Shown here: piece after piece, positions 33,908 to 43,999 of the stretch | Numbering within the stretch: position 1 is the stretch's first letter | How the letters are laid out: each line of letters begins with the position of its first letter | Assembly (NCBI RefSeq): GCF_009857475.1 | Contig: NZ_WWCJ01000002.1 | Location: forward strand, 310,001-374,000 | DNA length: 64,000 nucleotides | Source: Pseudoduganella guangdongensis | Lineage (GTDB): Bacteria > Pseudomonadota > Gammaproteobacteria > Burkholderiales > Burkholderiaceae_D | Direction of reading: 5' to 3' | Notes under the pieces: generated by a model | Told to the model about the DNA's origin: nothing | Databases searched by the model: none | Seen by the model: only the letters and a program-made list of their open reading frames with translations | Made by a program: the position numbers and the translations under genes

Positions 33908-34732
33908 ATGAGTTCAAAAATCGAAATTGGCAATATAGTATTCGAGGTTCCTGAGGGCAGTTCGGCGTCGCATTCCCGGAATTCCGGGCCAGAGGCCAGC
34001 AAACCGGAAACGCCTGAGCCGCTCGAGGAAACCCCCTATATCTATCGGCCAAACGACGCCTTTCAATCGGCAGTCGACGAGGCGCGCGCCATCGCCAGCA
34101 TCACCTCCGGCCATAAACCTTGGGTGCTAAAGACCTGGTTTGTGCTGTTTGTGATCGGTCCCCTGGTGTACGCCCAGTTATTCGCCCTCGCGCTAGCCCA
34201 ACATAAGTATGGCTGGGACTGGATGCGAACAGTTGCTGGCGCTAACTTGTTTATATTGCCGATCTGGTCGATCTATTACGGTATTTGGCGTCGCCGCGTT
34301 AAAAAGGCAAAGTCGAATCGACGTCTGTTTCTGGTGCTTGCCCTGGTGGGCCTATGCGGAGGGCTCTTCATTTTTGGCAGCTATGCTCGATCGGTTCCGG
34401 AGCCTGCTTATACGGATGCCGCCTTGGTTCAACAATTGCGCAGAGCCGGTTCCGACTTGACTCAGGCTCATGGCATCAATTTTTACCTGTACTTTCCAAG
34501 TGAGAGCGGCGCGCGCTGGGCGGCTGGACGTTTGGGCGAGATGGGATTCGGAATCTCCTTAGCCGCTGCCGAGGGTGGAATCCCTCAATGGCAGCTGACT
34601 GCCTCGCGCCGTATGGTTCCGAATCCGGAAGAACTGGCAAACCTGCGTGCATACTTTGGGGACCTGTGCTCGAGCCAGGGCGGTGCATATGATGGCTGGG
34701 ATACAGAAGTAGTCCGTGCAGGAATGCACTGA
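33908..34732 (+). CDS. Membrane protein with C-terminal RraB-like domain
   Basis: The 274-residue protein has a Ser/Glu-rich N-terminus and three probable membrane helices (WFVLFVIGPLVYAQLFALAL, a second around LFILPIWSIYYGIW, LFLVLALVGLCGGLFIFGSY). A C-terminal region follows (residues ~180-270, DLTQAHGINFYLYFPSESGA to GWDTEV) matching RraB, the RNase E inhibitor. Composition is low in GC (29 of 60 bases at 34261-34320), unlike its neighbours. It may tether RraB-type activity to the membrane, where RNase E sits; this is inference. Confidence 0.75.
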   Translation: MSSKIEIGNIVFEVPEGSSASHSRNSGPEASKPETPEPLEETPYIYRPNDAFQSAVDEARAIASITSGHKPWVLKTWFVLFVIGPLVYAQLFALALAQHKYGWDWMRTVAGANLFILPIWSIYYGIWRRRVKKAKSNRRLFLVLALVGLCGGLFIFGSYARSVPEPAYTDAALVQQLRRAGSDLTQAHGINFYLYFPSESGARWAAGRLGEMGFGISLAAAEGGIPQWQLTASRRMVPNPEELANLRAYFGDLCSSQGGAYDGWDTEVVRAGMH

Positions 34733-34807
34733 TGCCGATCAGCGTCACGCTGGTGTAACTGAGATTGCAGCGGTTGAAGGCGCGTGCGCTGACGGGACAG
34801 AAAAGAC

Positions 34808-37150
34808 TTAAGAAAGTTCCAGCTCCTTGCGCAACTGGCGCGCGGCGCTGATCATGTTTTGCAGGGCGGCGGTGGTTTCCGGCCAGGCGCGGGTTTTCAG
34901 GCCGCAGTCGGGGTTGACCCAGAGCTGGGCCGGCGGCACCACTTTCGCCGCCTTGCGCAGCAGCTCCACCATCTCATCGCTGCCCGGCACGCGCGGCGAG
35001 TGGATGTCATACACGCCGGGGCCGATTTCGTTCGGATAGCGGAAGCTGGCGAAGCCGCCCAGCAACTCCATGGCGGAGCGGCTCGATTCGATCGTGATCA
35101 CGTCCGCATCCAGCGCGGCAATCGCGGGCAGGATGTCGTTGAACTCGGCATAGCACATATGGGTGTGGATCTGCGTCGCGTCGCCCGCCACGGCGGCGCT
35201 GATGCGGAAGGCCTTGGTGGCCCAGGCCAGGTAGGCATCCCAGCGGCTGCGCCGCAGCGGCAAGCCTTCGCGCAGGGCCGGTTCGTCGATCTGGATCACG
35301 GCGATGCCGGCCTGCTCCAGGTCGCGCACCTCGTCGCGGATGGCGGCGGCAATTTGCAGCGCGGTGTCCGCGCGCGGCTGGTCGTCGCGCACAAAGGACC
35401 ATTGCAGGATGGTGACTGGACCGGTCAGCATGCCTTTCACCGGCTTGCCGGTCAGGCCTTGCGCATATTCGGCCCAGCCCACCGTCATGGCCTGCGGGCG
35501 CTGCACGTCGCCGTAAATGATAGGCGGCTTGACGCAACGCGAACCGTAGGATTGCACCCAGCCGTTGGCGGTGAAGGCGAAGCCATCGAGCTGCTCGCCG
35601 AAATACTCCACCATGTCGTTGCGCTCGGCCTCGCCGTGCACCAGCACGTCCAGGCCGAGTTCTTCCTGCTGGCGGATGGCGTGTTCAATTTCCGCGCGCA
35701 TGGCTTGCTGGTAGGCTGGCGCGTCCAGTTCGCCGCGCTTGAAGGCGGCGCGCGCGGCGCGGATTTGCGCCGTTTGCGGGAAGGAGCCAATGGTCGTAGT
35801 GGGGAATGCCGGCAGCTTGAGGCGCGCTTGTTGCTGGCGCTGGCGCTCGGCAAACGGCGAGGCGCGCCGGTCGGCCTGCACGGCGCCGTCCAGCGCGGCC
35901 ACGCGCGCCTGGATGGCGGCATTGTGCACGCGCGGGCTGGCGCGCCGGCTCGCCAGTGCGCTGCGGGCGGCGGCGAAGCCGCGCGCGGCCTGGCCGGACA
36001 CGCGCTCGTCGGCCGACAGCGCGGTTTTCAGCAAGGCCAGCTCGCCCAGCTTTTCCTCGGCAAAGGCGAGCCAGGAACGCAGTCCTTCATCCAGCGCCGG
36101 CTCGGCGGCCAGGCTGTACGGCACGTGCAGCAGGGAGCAGGACGTCGACAGCCACACCGGGCCGCTGCGCTTGGCCAGCACGGGCATCAGGGCCGCCAGC
36201 GCCGCGTCCAGGTCGCTGCGCCAGATATTGCGGCCATCGATGATGCCGACCGACAGCACCTTGTGCGCTGGCAGCCAGTCCGCCACGCTGGTCAGTTCGC
36301 TGGCCGCGCGTACCGCGTCCACGTGCAGGCCGGCCACCGGCAGGCGGCAGGCCAGGCTGACGTTCTCTTCCAGCGGCGAGAAGTAGGTGGCCAGCAGCAG
36401 CTGGGCGCCGGACTGGTTGAGCAGCCAGTAGGCCGGCTCAAAAGCGTTGCGCCAGGCATTCGGCAAGTCGAGGCCGAGGATGGGCTCATCCAGCTGCACC
36501 CACTCCGCGCCGGCCGCGCGCAGCTGCACCAGCAGCTTGCTGTACAGCGGCAGCAAGCGCTCCAGCAACTCCAGGCGCGCATCCGCCGCGCCAGCCGCGG
36601 CGCGTTCCTTGCCTAGCCACAGGAAGGTCAGCGGCCCCAGCAGGACTACCTTGACCGGATGGCCGGCCGCGCGCGCCTCGGCCACCTGCGCCAGCAGCGG
36701 CTCGCTGTGCAGCGAGAACTCGGTGGCGCCGCTAAATTCCGGCACCAGGTAATGGTAGTTGGTGTCGAACCACTTGGTCATTTCCAGCGCCGCACCATTT
36801 TGGCCGCAGCCGCACGTTTCATGTGCACCGTCGCCGCGCGCCATGGCGAAATAGCGCGCCAGCGGCGACTCGGTACCGTCGAAGCCAAAGCGCGCCGGCT
36901 CGCAGCCGAACAGCTGGATATGGTTGGCCACGTGGTCGTACAGAGCGAAATCGCCGACTGTGACGAAATCCAGGCCATGCTCGCGCTGGGTTTTCCAGTG
37001 TTGGGCACGGAGCTTGCTCGCAGTCTCCTGCAGGGCTGATTCGTTGAGTTCGCCGCGCCAGAAACGCTCCAGCGCGAATTTCAGTTCGCGCGCTGCGCCG
37101 ATGCGGGGGAAGCCGGGAATATGGGTTTGGATTAGTTTCATTTTTGTCAT
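34808..37150 (-). CDS. metE: Cobalamin-independent methionine synthase
   Basis: The 780-residue zinc enzyme transfers a methyl group from methyltetrahydrofolate-triglutamate to homocysteine. The N-terminal barrel begins [14 protein letters not shown]. The zinc ligands of the C-terminal barrel are in HTHMCYAEF (His, Cys), ITIESSRS (Glu) and [10 protein letters not shown] (Cys). Start 37150 ([10 protein letters not shown]) is preferred; 37141 is possible. It is divergent from metR, with a MetR box between. Confidence 0.96.
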   Translation of the reverse strand: MTKMKLIQTHIPGFPRIGAARELKFALERFWRGELNESALQETASKLRAQHWKTQREHGLDFVTVGDFALYDHVANHIQLFGCEPARFGFDGTESPLARYFAMARGDGAHETCGCGQNGAALEMTKWFDTNYHYLVPEFSGATEFSLHSEPLLAQVAEARAAGHPVKVVLLGPLTFLWLGKERAAAGAADARLELLERLLPLYSKLLVQLRAAGAEWVQLDEPILGLDLPNAWRNAFEPAYWLLNQSGAQLLLATYFSPLEENVSLACRLPVAGLHVDAVRAASELTSVADWLPAHKVLSVGIIDGRNIWRSDLDAALAALMPVLAKRSGPVWLSTSCSLLHVPYSLAAEPALDEGLRSWLAFAEEKLGELALLKTALSADERVSGQAARGFAAARSALASRRASPRVHNAAIQARVAALDGAVQADRRASPFAERQRQQQARLKLPAFPTTTIGSFPQTAQIRAARAAFKRGELDAPAYQQAMRAEIEHAIRQQEELGLDVLVHGEAERNDMVEYFGEQLDGFAFTANGWVQSYGSRCVKPPIIYGDVQRPQAMTVGWAEYAQGLTGKPVKGMLTGPVTILQWSFVRDDQPRADTALQIAAAIRDEVRDLEQAGIAVIQIDEPALREGLPLRRSRWDAYLAWATKAFRISAAVAGDATQIHTHMCYAEFNDILPAIAALDADVITIESSRSAMELLGGFASFRYPNEIGPGVYDIHSPRVPGSDEMVELLRKAAKVVPPAQLWVNPDCGLKTRAWPETTAALQNMISAARQLRKELELS

Positions 37151-37226
37151 GCTCAAGAAATATTGGTGCAGTACAGTTTGCGGCATGAAGGCTTATAATA
37201 AAAACGAAACTTTTTGCGCATCAACT

Positions 37227-37239
37227 TGAAAATTATTCA
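37227..37239. promoter_or_regulatory. MetR binding site
   Basis: TGAAAATTATTCA is an exact match to the MetR consensus TGAA-N5-TTCA. It sits 5 bases before the metR start and 77 bases before the metE start, allowing autorepression of metR and homocysteine-dependent activation of metE. Confidence 0.8.
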
Positions 37240-37244
37240 TAGCC

Positions 37245-38153
37245 ATGCTCGAGATTCGTCATCTTCGTACACTGTCGGCCCTGCGTTCCTCCGGCAGCCT
37301 GGTCAAGGCAGCCCAATTGCTGAACCTGACCCAGTCGGCCTTGTCGCATCAGATAAAATTGCTGGAAGATCGCTACGGTTCGCCGCTGTTTGAGCGCAAA
37401 TCCATGCCAATCGGCTTTACGGCCACCGGTGAACGCCTGCTGCGGCTGGCCGATATGCTGCTGCCGGAAGTGGAGCGCGCCGAGCGCGACGTCGTGCGCC
37501 TGACCCAGGGCGACACCGGCCAGCTGCGGGTGGCGCTGGAATGCCATACCTGCTTCGACTGGCTGATGCCGGTGATGGATGAATTCCGCACCCGCTGGCC
37601 GGACGTGGAGATCGACCTGGTGTCCGGCTTCCACAGCGAGCCGGCCGACCTGCTGCGCAATGGCGCCGCCGACTTGGTGATCGGTTCCGACTACAGCGCT
37701 GAATACACGACATTTCCGCTGTTCCGCTTTGAAATCCTCACGGTCATGGCGCAAAAGCACCGGCTGGCCGCGCAGCGCCGCCTGTTGGCGCAGGACTTTG
37801 CCGGCGAAACCCTGATCACCTACCCGGTGCCCGAGCAGCGCATCGACCTGATCCGCGAAGTGCTGCGCCCGGCCGGCGTGGAATTCCAGCGCCGCACGGC
37901 GGAACTCACGGTGGCCATCCTGCAACTGGTGGCCAGCCGCCGCGGCGTGGCCGCGCTGCCCAACTGGGCCATCAAGAACTATGTGGATTACGACTACGTC
38001 GTGGCGCGCCCGGTTGGCGAAACCGGCTTGTGGAGCGACCTGTTCGTGTCGGTACCGCCCGCCCTGCAGCACAAGGCGTATGTGACCGACTTCGTAAACG
38101 TGATACGTGAACAGTGCGCCGCGTCGCTTGACGGTATCAAGTTATTGTCGTGA
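37245..38153 (+). CDS. metR: LysR-family transcriptional regulator MetR
   Basis: The 302-residue LysR protein has an N-terminal helix-turn-helix (SLVKAAQLLNLTQSALSHQIKLLE) and a C-terminal effector domain (VALECHTCFDWLMPVMDEFR, a MetR hallmark). It activates methionine-synthesis genes with homocysteine as co-inducer. The divergent arrangement with metE and the adjacent MetR box support the call. Confidence 0.95.
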   Translation: MLEIRHLRTLSALRSSGSLVKAAQLLNLTQSALSHQIKLLEDRYGSPLFERKSMPIGFTATGERLLRLADMLLPEVERAERDVVRLTQGDTGQLRVALECHTCFDWLMPVMDEFRTRWPDVEIDLVSGFHSEPADLLRNGAADLVIGSDYSAEYTTFPLFRFEILTVMAQKHRLAAQRRLLAQDFAGETLITYPVPEQRIDLIREVLRPAGVEFQRRTAELTVAILQLVASRRGVAALPNWAIKNYVDYDYVVARPVGETGLWSDLFVSVPPALQHKAYVTDFVNVIREQCAASLDGIKLLS

Positions 38154-38278
38154 CATCGCCTTGATATTTATGCAAAATGAAATTGGCTTGATGTTTATCA
38201 AACGTGCGCGAGTATTCGCCAACTAATATGAGAAGTCTTGCGGTACCTCATCCAGTGATTTGACGGAAGGAGCCTGGC

Positions 38279-38551
38279 ATGTACGCGTTCTCTGATGATT
38301 TTTCCCGCGCCGCGCAAGCGGCATTCGATGCCCAGTTCGCCAGTTTTGCCAGCCTGTGCGACTGGCAACGCGATGCCGCCTGGGCCTCCATGGCCGCGCT
38401 GACGGCGGTCTCTAACGAACTCCTCACTATCCAACAACCGCAGGAGTTGTTGCAATTCGCGGCTGAACATGGCGCGCAAGCGATGGACCGCGCGCAAGCT
38501 TTTGGCCGCGAGGCAACGGAAATGGCTTTGAATAAGCCACTATTCCGATAG
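38279..38551 (+). CDS. Short phasin-like protein
   Basis: The 90-residue Ala-rich amphipathic helical protein (FSRAAQAAFDAQFASFASL, RAQAFGREATEMAL) resembles phasins, which coat polyhydroxyalkanoate granules, but at about half the usual length. GGAAGGAG precedes the ATG. It lies just ahead of phaA, which supports a role in polymer storage. The call is by composition and context. Confidence 0.6.
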   Translation: MYAFSDDFSRAAQAAFDAQFASFASLCDWQRDAAWASMAALTAVSNELLTIQQPQELLQFAAEHGAQAMDRAQAFGREATEMALNKPLFR

Positions 38552-38626
38552 GTCATTGCTGGCAGCAGGACGGACAGTTAGCTAGAATGCATTGAATCAC
38601 TTTCATACCACCCCCGGAGAAGCAGA

Positions 38627-39805
38627 ATGGATGATGTAGTAATCGTTGCAGCAGGCCGTACCGCAGTAGGCAAGTTTGGCGGTTCCCTGGCCAAGATCCC
38701 GGCAGCAGAGCTGGGCGCGCATGTCATCAAGGGCTTGTTGGCCAAGACTGGCATTGATCCTAACCTGATCAGCGAAGTAATCCTGGGCCAGGTACTGACC
38801 GCGGGCGTGGGCCAGAATCCGGCGCGCCAGGCGGTTGTCAAAGCAGGCCTGCCTCACGGCGTGCCAGGCTACACCATCAACAAGGTCTGCGGCAGCGGCC
38901 TGAAAGCGACCCACCTGGCGGCGCAAGCCATCAAGTGCGGCGACGCCAACATCATCATCGCCGGCGGCCAGGAAAACATGAGCGCCTCGCCGCACGTGCT
39001 GAACGGATCGCGCGACGGCTTCCGCATGGGTGACGCGAAAATGGTCGACACCATGATCGTCGATGGCCTGTGGGACGTCTACAACCAGTACCACATGGGC
39101 ATCACCGCCGAGAACGTCGCCAAGAAATACGATATTTCGCGCGCCCAGCAAGACGAATTCGCCCTGCAGTCGCAGCTGAAAGCCGAAGCGGCACAGAAGG
39201 AAGGCAAGTTCAAGGACGAGATCATCCCGCTGGAAATCGTGCAGAAGAAAGGCAGCATCCTGTTCGACCAGGACGAGTACGTGAAGCCAGGCTCCACGCT
39301 CGACGCGCTGGCCGGCTTGCGCCCGGCCTTCGACAAGGCTGGCTCGGTCACCGCCGGCAATGCCTCCGGCCTGAACGACGGCGCAGCCGCCGTGATCATG
39401 ATGTCCGCTACCCAGGCCAAGCAACTGGGCCTGACCCCGCTGGCGCGCATCAAGGCCTACGCCTCGTCCGGCCTGGACCCGGCCTACATGGGCATGGGCC
39501 CGGTACCGGCCTCGCAGCTGTGCCTGAAAAAAGCCGGCTGGTCGCCACAGGACCTGGACCTGATGGAAATCAATGAAGCGTTCGCCGCGCAGGCCTGCGC
39601 CGTGAACAAGGAAATGGGCTGGGACACCAGCAAGATCAACGTCAACGGCGGTGCGATTGCCATCGGCCACCCGATCGGCGCTTCCGGCGCCCGTATCCTG
39701 GTGACCCTGCTGCATGAGATGGTGCGCCGTGACGCGAAGAAGGGCCTGGCCTCGCTGTGCATCGGCGGCGGCATGGGCGTGGCACTGGCAGTAGAGAGGG
39801 AATAA
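38627..39805 (+). CDS. phaA: Acetyl-CoA acetyltransferase (beta-ketothiolase)
   Basis: The 392-residue thiolase condenses two acetyl-CoA to acetoacetyl-CoA. The catalytic cysteines are in [10 protein letters not shown] and SLCIGGGMG, and the His is in [18 protein letters not shown]. It is the first enzyme of polyhydroxybutyrate synthesis, followed 32 bases later by the reductase gene. GGAGAAG precedes the ATG. Confidence 0.95.
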   Translation: MDDVVIVAAGRTAVGKFGGSLAKIPAAELGAHVIKGLLAKTGIDPNLISEVILGQVLTAGVGQNPARQAVVKAGLPHGVPGYTINKVCGSGLKATHLAAQAIKCGDANIIIAGGQENMSASPHVLNGSRDGFRMGDAKMVDTMIVDGLWDVYNQYHMGITAENVAKKYDISRAQQDEFALQSQLKAEAAQKEGKFKDEIIPLEIVQKKGSILFDQDEYVKPGSTLDALAGLRPAFDKAGSVTAGNASGLNDGAAAVIMMSATQAKQLGLTPLARIKAYASSGLDPAYMGMGPVPASQLCLKKAGWSPQDLDLMEINEAFAAQACAVNKEMGWDTSKINVNGGAIAIGHPIGASGARILVTLLHEMVRRDAKKGLASLCIGGGMGVALAVERE

Positions 39806-39837
39806 GCTTTCGTTAAAATCGATTAGGGGAACATTAA

Positions 39838-40578
39838 ATGGCACGAGTTGCATTGGTAACGGGCGGCATGGGTGGTCTGGGCGAGGCGATTTGCATCAAG
39901 CTGGTCGCGCTGGGCTACAAAGTGGTAACGACGTATTCCCCGAGCAATAAGACGCATGAGTCGTGGCTGGCCACGATGAAGGACCAGGGCTATAACTTTG
40001 CCGCCTATCCTTGCGATGTATCGGACTACGATTCGGCGCAGGAGTGCATCGCGGCGGTCGAGCGCGACATCGGCGTAGTGGATGTGCTGGTGAATAACGC
40101 CGGTATTACCCGCGACATGACCTTCAAGAAGATGGACAAGGTCAATTGGGATGCGGTGATGAAGACCAACCTGGACTCCGTGTTCAATATGACCAAACCG
40201 GTCGCGGACAAAATGGTTGATCGCGGCTGGGGCCGCATCATCAACATCTCTTCGGTCAACGGCCAGAAGGGTGCTTTCGGCCAGACCAACTACTCGGCGG
40301 CCAAGGCCGGCGTGCACGGCTTCACCAAAGCTCTGGCGCTGGAAGTGGCGCGCAAGGGTGTCACCGTGAACACCATTTCGCCAGGCTATATCGGCACCAA
40401 GATGGTGATGGAGATCCCGAAAGACGTGCTGGATTCGAAGATCATCCCGCAAATCCCGATGGCCCGCCTGGGCAAGCCGGAAGAAGTGGCGGGACTGGTG
40501 GCCTACCTGGCATCGGAAGAAGCAGCCTTCGTCACCGGCGCTAACATCGCGATCAACGGCGGCCAGCACATGTCCTGA
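39838..40578 (+). CDS. phaB: Acetoacetyl-CoA reductase
   Basis: The 246-residue short-chain dehydrogenase reduces acetoacetyl-CoA to (R)-3-hydroxybutyryl-CoA with NADPH. It has the NADP motif TGGMGGLGEAI and the catalytic Ser-Tyr-Lys set in NISSVNGQKG and TNYSAAKAG. AGGGGAAC precedes the ATG. No polymer synthase (phaC) is in the window. A terminator follows. Confidence 0.95.
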   Translation: MARVALVTGGMGGLGEAICIKLVALGYKVVTTYSPSNKTHESWLATMKDQGYNFAAYPCDVSDYDSAQECIAAVERDIGVVDVLVNNAGITRDMTFKKMDKVNWDAVMKTNLDSVFNMTKPVADKMVDRGWGRIINISSVNGQKGAFGQTNYSAAKAGVHGFTKALALEVARKGVTVNTISPGYIGTKMVMEIPKDVLDSKIIPQIPMARLGKPEEVAGLVAYLASEEAAFVTGANIAINGGQHMS

Positions 40579-40606
40579 TCGCAGCACAGAGCAACGCAAC
40601 TTGGAG

Positions 40607-40636
40607 AGCCGTCCGGCAGGTGCCGGGCGGCTTTTT
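40607..40636 (+). terminator. Intrinsic terminator after phaB
   Basis: AGCCGTCCGGC pairs with GCCGGGCGGCT around AGGT (one G-T pair) and is followed by TTTTT, 28 bases past the phaB stop. Confidence 0.9.
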
Positions 40637-40900
40637 CGCACGATCCCTACGCGAACAATCAAAGCATTCCCATTATTTGCCCTGCTGGCGCTGGGCCCGC
40701 CATAAACAGTATTTTGGCGCATTGTCTGCAGCTGAGGCCCTGAGCCATAGCCGCTCCATTTCTCTTGCTCAGGCGAGAAGAAGAGTGGCTACGCAGGCAT
40801 GGTCTGGAGCATAAGCCAAAACCGCTCCCAGACTGAAGCTGAAATTGAGAAGGTAATGGCCGAGCATTGCAAGGCATGACGCTAACGGAGGGGCCCTGTC
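40637..40900. other. Gene-free stretch between phaB and a lipoprotein gene
   Basis: With the phaB terminator this makes a 322-base gap. It holds no open frame with a ribosome-binding site and no strong repeat. Only GGAGGGG at about 40887-40893, serving the next gene, stands out. A promoter for the lipoprotein gene probably lies here but I could not define it. Confidence 0.5.
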
Positions 40901-41254
40901 ATGAAACGATATGCAGTCCTGCTGGCGCTGGCCGCCAGCGCTTGCAGCAAGGATGTTCCACAAGACAAACTGGTCGAAATCATGAACCAGCGCGCGCCGC
41001 TGGTGGCGCATATCGGCCAGGTGACCCGGGTTGATGTGTTGAGCACCGCCAAGGCCGCCGCCGGCAGCCGCGGCGAGCGGCATAGCTGCGAGGTGCGGCT
41101 GTTGCACGTCAAGGGCACGAAGGGCGCCACTTACGTCAGCTTCCTGCGCCGCGAAGCCCGCGCCGACACCGAGTCAGCCATCACCTGGGCCGACGACCGC
41201 CACGCCGCCGCCGGCAAAATGGGGGAGATGCTTTCGTCCCATTGCAACACTTGA
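40901..41254 (+). CDS. Small putative lipoprotein
   Basis: The 117-residue protein begins MKRYAVLLALAASACSKD, a lipoprotein signal with lipobox-like ASAC (Cys15). The mature part has a CEVRLLHVKG strand and a further Cys near the end (SHCNT). No known domain is recognised. GGAGGGG precedes the ATG. It is probably anchored to the envelope; the function is unknown. Confidence 0.7.
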   Translation: MKRYAVLLALAASACSKDVPQDKLVEIMNQRAPLVAHIGQVTRVDVLSTAKAAAGSRGERHSCEVRLLHVKGTKGATYVSFLRREARADTESAITWADDRHAAAGKMGEMLSSHCNT

Positions 41255-41317
41255 TTGACCGCGCGCTGCGGCTCGCATATCGTTCCTCCTCAACAATAAC
41301 TACTTGGGGAGACAACA

Positions 41318-41713
41318 ATGGAACTGTGGCCACTGAATTACTGGGCTGTCCTGCTGGCGGCCGTATCGAGTTTCATGCTGGGCGGCCTGTGGTATTCGCC
41401 GGTCCTGTTCGGCAAACTGTGGAACGATGAGAACGGCGGCGTTAAACAGGACGGGCACCCGGCCAAAGTGTTTGGCATCGCCTTCCTGTTCTCCCTGCTG
41501 GCCGCGCTCGCCTTCGCGCGCTGGGTTGGCCAGGCGCCATCGCTGGAATACGCCATCAAGCACGCCCTCCTGGCGGGCGGCGGCATGGTGGCGGCCTGTT
41601 TCGGCATCAACTACCAGTTCGCCCAACGCAGCTTCAAGCTGCTGCTGATCGACGGCGGCTACCATACCGCCCAGTTCCTGGTGTTCGCACTAATCCTCGG
41701 GCTGTGGCACTAA
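41318..41713 (+). CDS. DUF1761 membrane protein
   Basis: The 131-residue protein has four probable membrane helices and the DUF1761 opening WAVLLAAVSSFMLGGLWYSPVLFGKLW. GGGGAGA precedes the ATG. Family function is unknown. The next gene starts 14 bases after its stop, so they may be cotranscribed. Confidence 0.88.
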   Translation: MELWPLNYWAVLLAAVSSFMLGGLWYSPVLFGKLWNDENGGVKQDGHPAKVFGIAFLFSLLAALAFARWVGQAPSLEYAIKHALLAGGGMVAACFGINYQFAQRSFKLLLIDGGYHTAQFLVFALILGLWH

Positions 41714-41727
41714 AAGATCGGAAAGCT

Positions 41728-43002
41728 ATGTTTGCCCTGCCTGAACTCGAAGAACAGACCCTGCAGCCCGGCGTGAAGGGGCTGCCCATCGTTGAACCCC
41801 TGCGCCAGCACATGATCGGCGCGCAGCACTGGAATGTGCTGGCGGCGGATACCAGCTTGCCGGTGGCGGTGCTGAAGGCGTCCGCGCTGCAACACAACCT
41901 GGACTGGATGCGCAGCTTCTGCGCGCGCCACGGTGTGCTGCTGGCGCCGCACGGCAAAACCACCATGAGCCCGCAATTGATCGCGGCGCAAATCGAGAAT
42001 GGCGCCTGGGGCATCACGCTCGCCACCATCCCCCAGGTGCAGATCGCGCTGCGCTACGGCGTGCGGCGCGTGATCCTGGCCAATGAGCTGGTGGCGCCGG
42101 CCGATATCCGCGCCGTGCTGCACCTGATGCAGGAGGATGCCGGCTTCGAGTTCTACGCGCTGGTCGATTCGCTGCAGGGCGTCGAGCGCCTGTCGCAGGC
42201 GGTGCAGGCGTTCGGGTTGCAGCGGCCCTTGCCGCTGCTGGTGGAGCTGGGAATGCGGGGTAAGCGCGCCGGCTGCCGCGAACCCGAGGAAGTCATGGCG
42301 GTGGCGCGCGCCGTCGCCGCCGCTCCCGGACTGCAGCTGGCCGGCATCGAAGGCTACGAAGGGCTGGCGTCGGATGTGGACACCGTCAACGTCTTCCTCG
42401 GCCGCATGGCGGAGCTGCTGCAAGTCGCAGCGGAGGAGGATTTGTTCGCCGGCGAGCAAGTGATCATCTCCGCCGGCGGCTCGTCGTACTTCGACCTGGT
42501 GGCGCGCGGCTTCAAAGGGCTGGCGGTGGCGGGCAAGACGCTGCTGCCCATCCTGCGCAGCGGCTGCTACCTGACCAACGACCATGGCCACTACTTCAAC
42601 CAGATCGCCGAGCTCGAGGCGCGCGAAGGCGGCAAGGCCGGCGCCGGTTTGCGTCCGGCGCTGGAGGTCTGGGCCACCGTACTGTCGCGGCCCGAGCCTA
42701 ACCTTGCCATCCTGTCCATGGGCAAGCGCGATGCCGGCTTTGACCTGGGCTTGCCCATGGCGATTGCCGCGCACCGTCCCGGTGGCGCATCCCTGCTGCT
42801 GCCCCAGGGCGCCGTGATCGATAAAATGAACGACCAGCACGCCTATCTGCGCTGGCCGGAAGGCGTGCAAACCGGCCTGCAAGTGGGCGACCTGGTCGGC
42901 TGCGGCATCTCCCACCCCTGCACAACTTTCGACAAATGGCCGCTGCTGCTGCTGGTGGATGACAGCTACGACGTGCTGCAAGCCGTGAACACCTTCTTCT
43001 GA
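41728..43002 (+). CDS. Fold-type III PLP enzyme (D-threonine aldolase / D-serine deaminase family)
   Basis: The 424-residue protein has an alanine-racemase-type PLP barrel with the Schiff-base lysine in LLAPHGKTTMSPQL. The later EGYEGLASD and SAGGSSYFD regions are also present. A C-terminal metal site is suggested by GCGISHPCTTFDKW (His, Cys), as in D-serine dehydratases. It probably acts on a D-beta-hydroxy amino acid; the exact substrate is not determinable. The ATG at 41728 has GGAAAG upstream. Confidence 0.85.
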   Translation: MFALPELEEQTLQPGVKGLPIVEPLRQHMIGAQHWNVLAADTSLPVAVLKASALQHNLDWMRSFCARHGVLLAPHGKTTMSPQLIAAQIENGAWGITLATIPQVQIALRYGVRRVILANELVAPADIRAVLHLMQEDAGFEFYALVDSLQGVERLSQAVQAFGLQRPLPLLVELGMRGKRAGCREPEEVMAVARAVAAAPGLQLAGIEGYEGLASDVDTVNVFLGRMAELLQVAAEEDLFAGEQVIISAGGSSYFDLVARGFKGLAVAGKTLLPILRSGCYLTNDHGHYFNQIAELEAREGGKAGAGLRPALEVWATVLSRPEPNLAILSMGKRDAGFDLGLPMAIAAHRPGGASLLLPQGAVIDKMNDQHAYLRWPEGVQTGLQVGDLVGCGISHPCTTFDKWPLLLLVDDSYDVLQAVNTFF

Positions 43003-43039
43003 GCGGGTACAATCTTGGCTTCACGCAATGAGGATAGCC

Positions 43040-43999
43040 ATGCCTGACGCCCTGCCACACCTGTTCCCCCCGATCCAGCCCCGCCACAGCGGCATGCTGG
43101 CGGTTGATGACATCCATACCATTTACTGGGAAGAAGTCGGCAACCCGAAGGGCATCCCGGTGGTCTTCCTGCATGGCGGCCCGGGCGCCGGCATGTCGCC
43201 CCAGCACCGCCGCTTTTTCAACCCGGAGCACTACCGCGTGGTCCTGTTCGACCAACGCGGCGCCGGCAAATCGACCCCGCTGGGCGAAGTGCGCAACAAC
43301 ACCACCCAGCTGCTGATCGAGGACATCGAGCGCCTGCGCAAGATGCTCGGCATCGACCAATGGCTGGTGTTCGGCGGCTCCTGGGGCTCCACCCTGGCGC
43401 TGGCCTACGGCCAGGCCCACCCGGAACGCTGCCTGGGCTTCGTCCTGCGCGGCATCTTCCTCTGCACGCAGAAGGAAATCGACTGGTTCCTGCACGGTTC
43501 CGAATGGTTCCATCCCGAGGTGTACGACGAATTCATCGCCCCCATCCCGGCAGAAGAGCGCGGCAACCTGTTGCAGGCCTACGTCCAGCGCATCATGGAC
43601 CCGGACCCGGCCGTGCACTGGCCCGCCGTGCGCGCCTGGAGCAAATTTGAAGGCCGCCGCGTCTTCCTGCTGCCGCAGCCGGACGAGGCGCCGTCCGACA
43701 TCCTGGACCTGGGCGTGGGCCGCATGGAATCGCACTACATGGCCAACCTGGGCTTCTTCAGCGACAACCAGCTGCTGGCCAATGTCGACCGCATCGCCCA
43801 CCTGCCAGCCGTCATCGTGCAGGGCCGCTACGACGTGATCTGCCCGCCGGTTTCCGCCTGGCGCCTGCAGCAAGCCTGGGGTGACCATGCCGTGCTGAAA
43901 ATGATCCCGGACGCCGGCCACGGCGCCATGGAGCAAGGCATCAGCCGCGCCCTGGTCCAGGCCACCGAACAATTCCGCCAGCAAGGACGCTTCGCCTAA
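43040..43999 (+). CDS. pip: Proline iminopeptidase
   Basis: The 319-residue S33 alpha/beta hydrolase removes N-terminal proline. The oxyanion region is HGGPGAGMSP and the nucleophile Ser is in FGGSWGSTLAL. The acid and His are in VQGRYDVICPP and DAGHGAMEQG. The start at 43040 fits GAGGA upstream; 43028 is an alternative. Its stop overlaps the next start by one base (TAATG). Confidence 0.94.
   Translation: MPDALPHLFPPIQPRHSGMLAVDDIHTIYWEEVGNPKGIPVVFLHGGPGAGMSPQHRRFFNPEHYRVVLFDQRGAGKSTPLGEVRNNTTQLLIEDIERLRKMLGIDQWLVFGGSWGSTLALAYGQAHPERCLGFVLRGIFLCTQKEIDWFLHGSEWFHPEVYDEFIAPIPAEERGNLLQAYVQRIMDPDPAVHWPAVRAWSKFEGRRVFLLPQPDEAPSDILDLGVGRMESHYMANLGFFSDNQLLANVDRIAHLPAVIVQGRYDVICPPVSAWRLQQAWGDHAVLKMIPDAGHGAMEQGISRALVQATEQFRQQGRFA

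Noticed and set aside
40620..40814. Small open frame after phaB
   Set aside because: It begins inside the phaB terminator and has no ribosome-binding site or recognisable sequence.
41704..41727. GTG start for the PLP enzyme at 41704
   Set aside because: The ATG at 41728 has a GGAAAG site upstream and removes the overlap with the DUF1761 gene.
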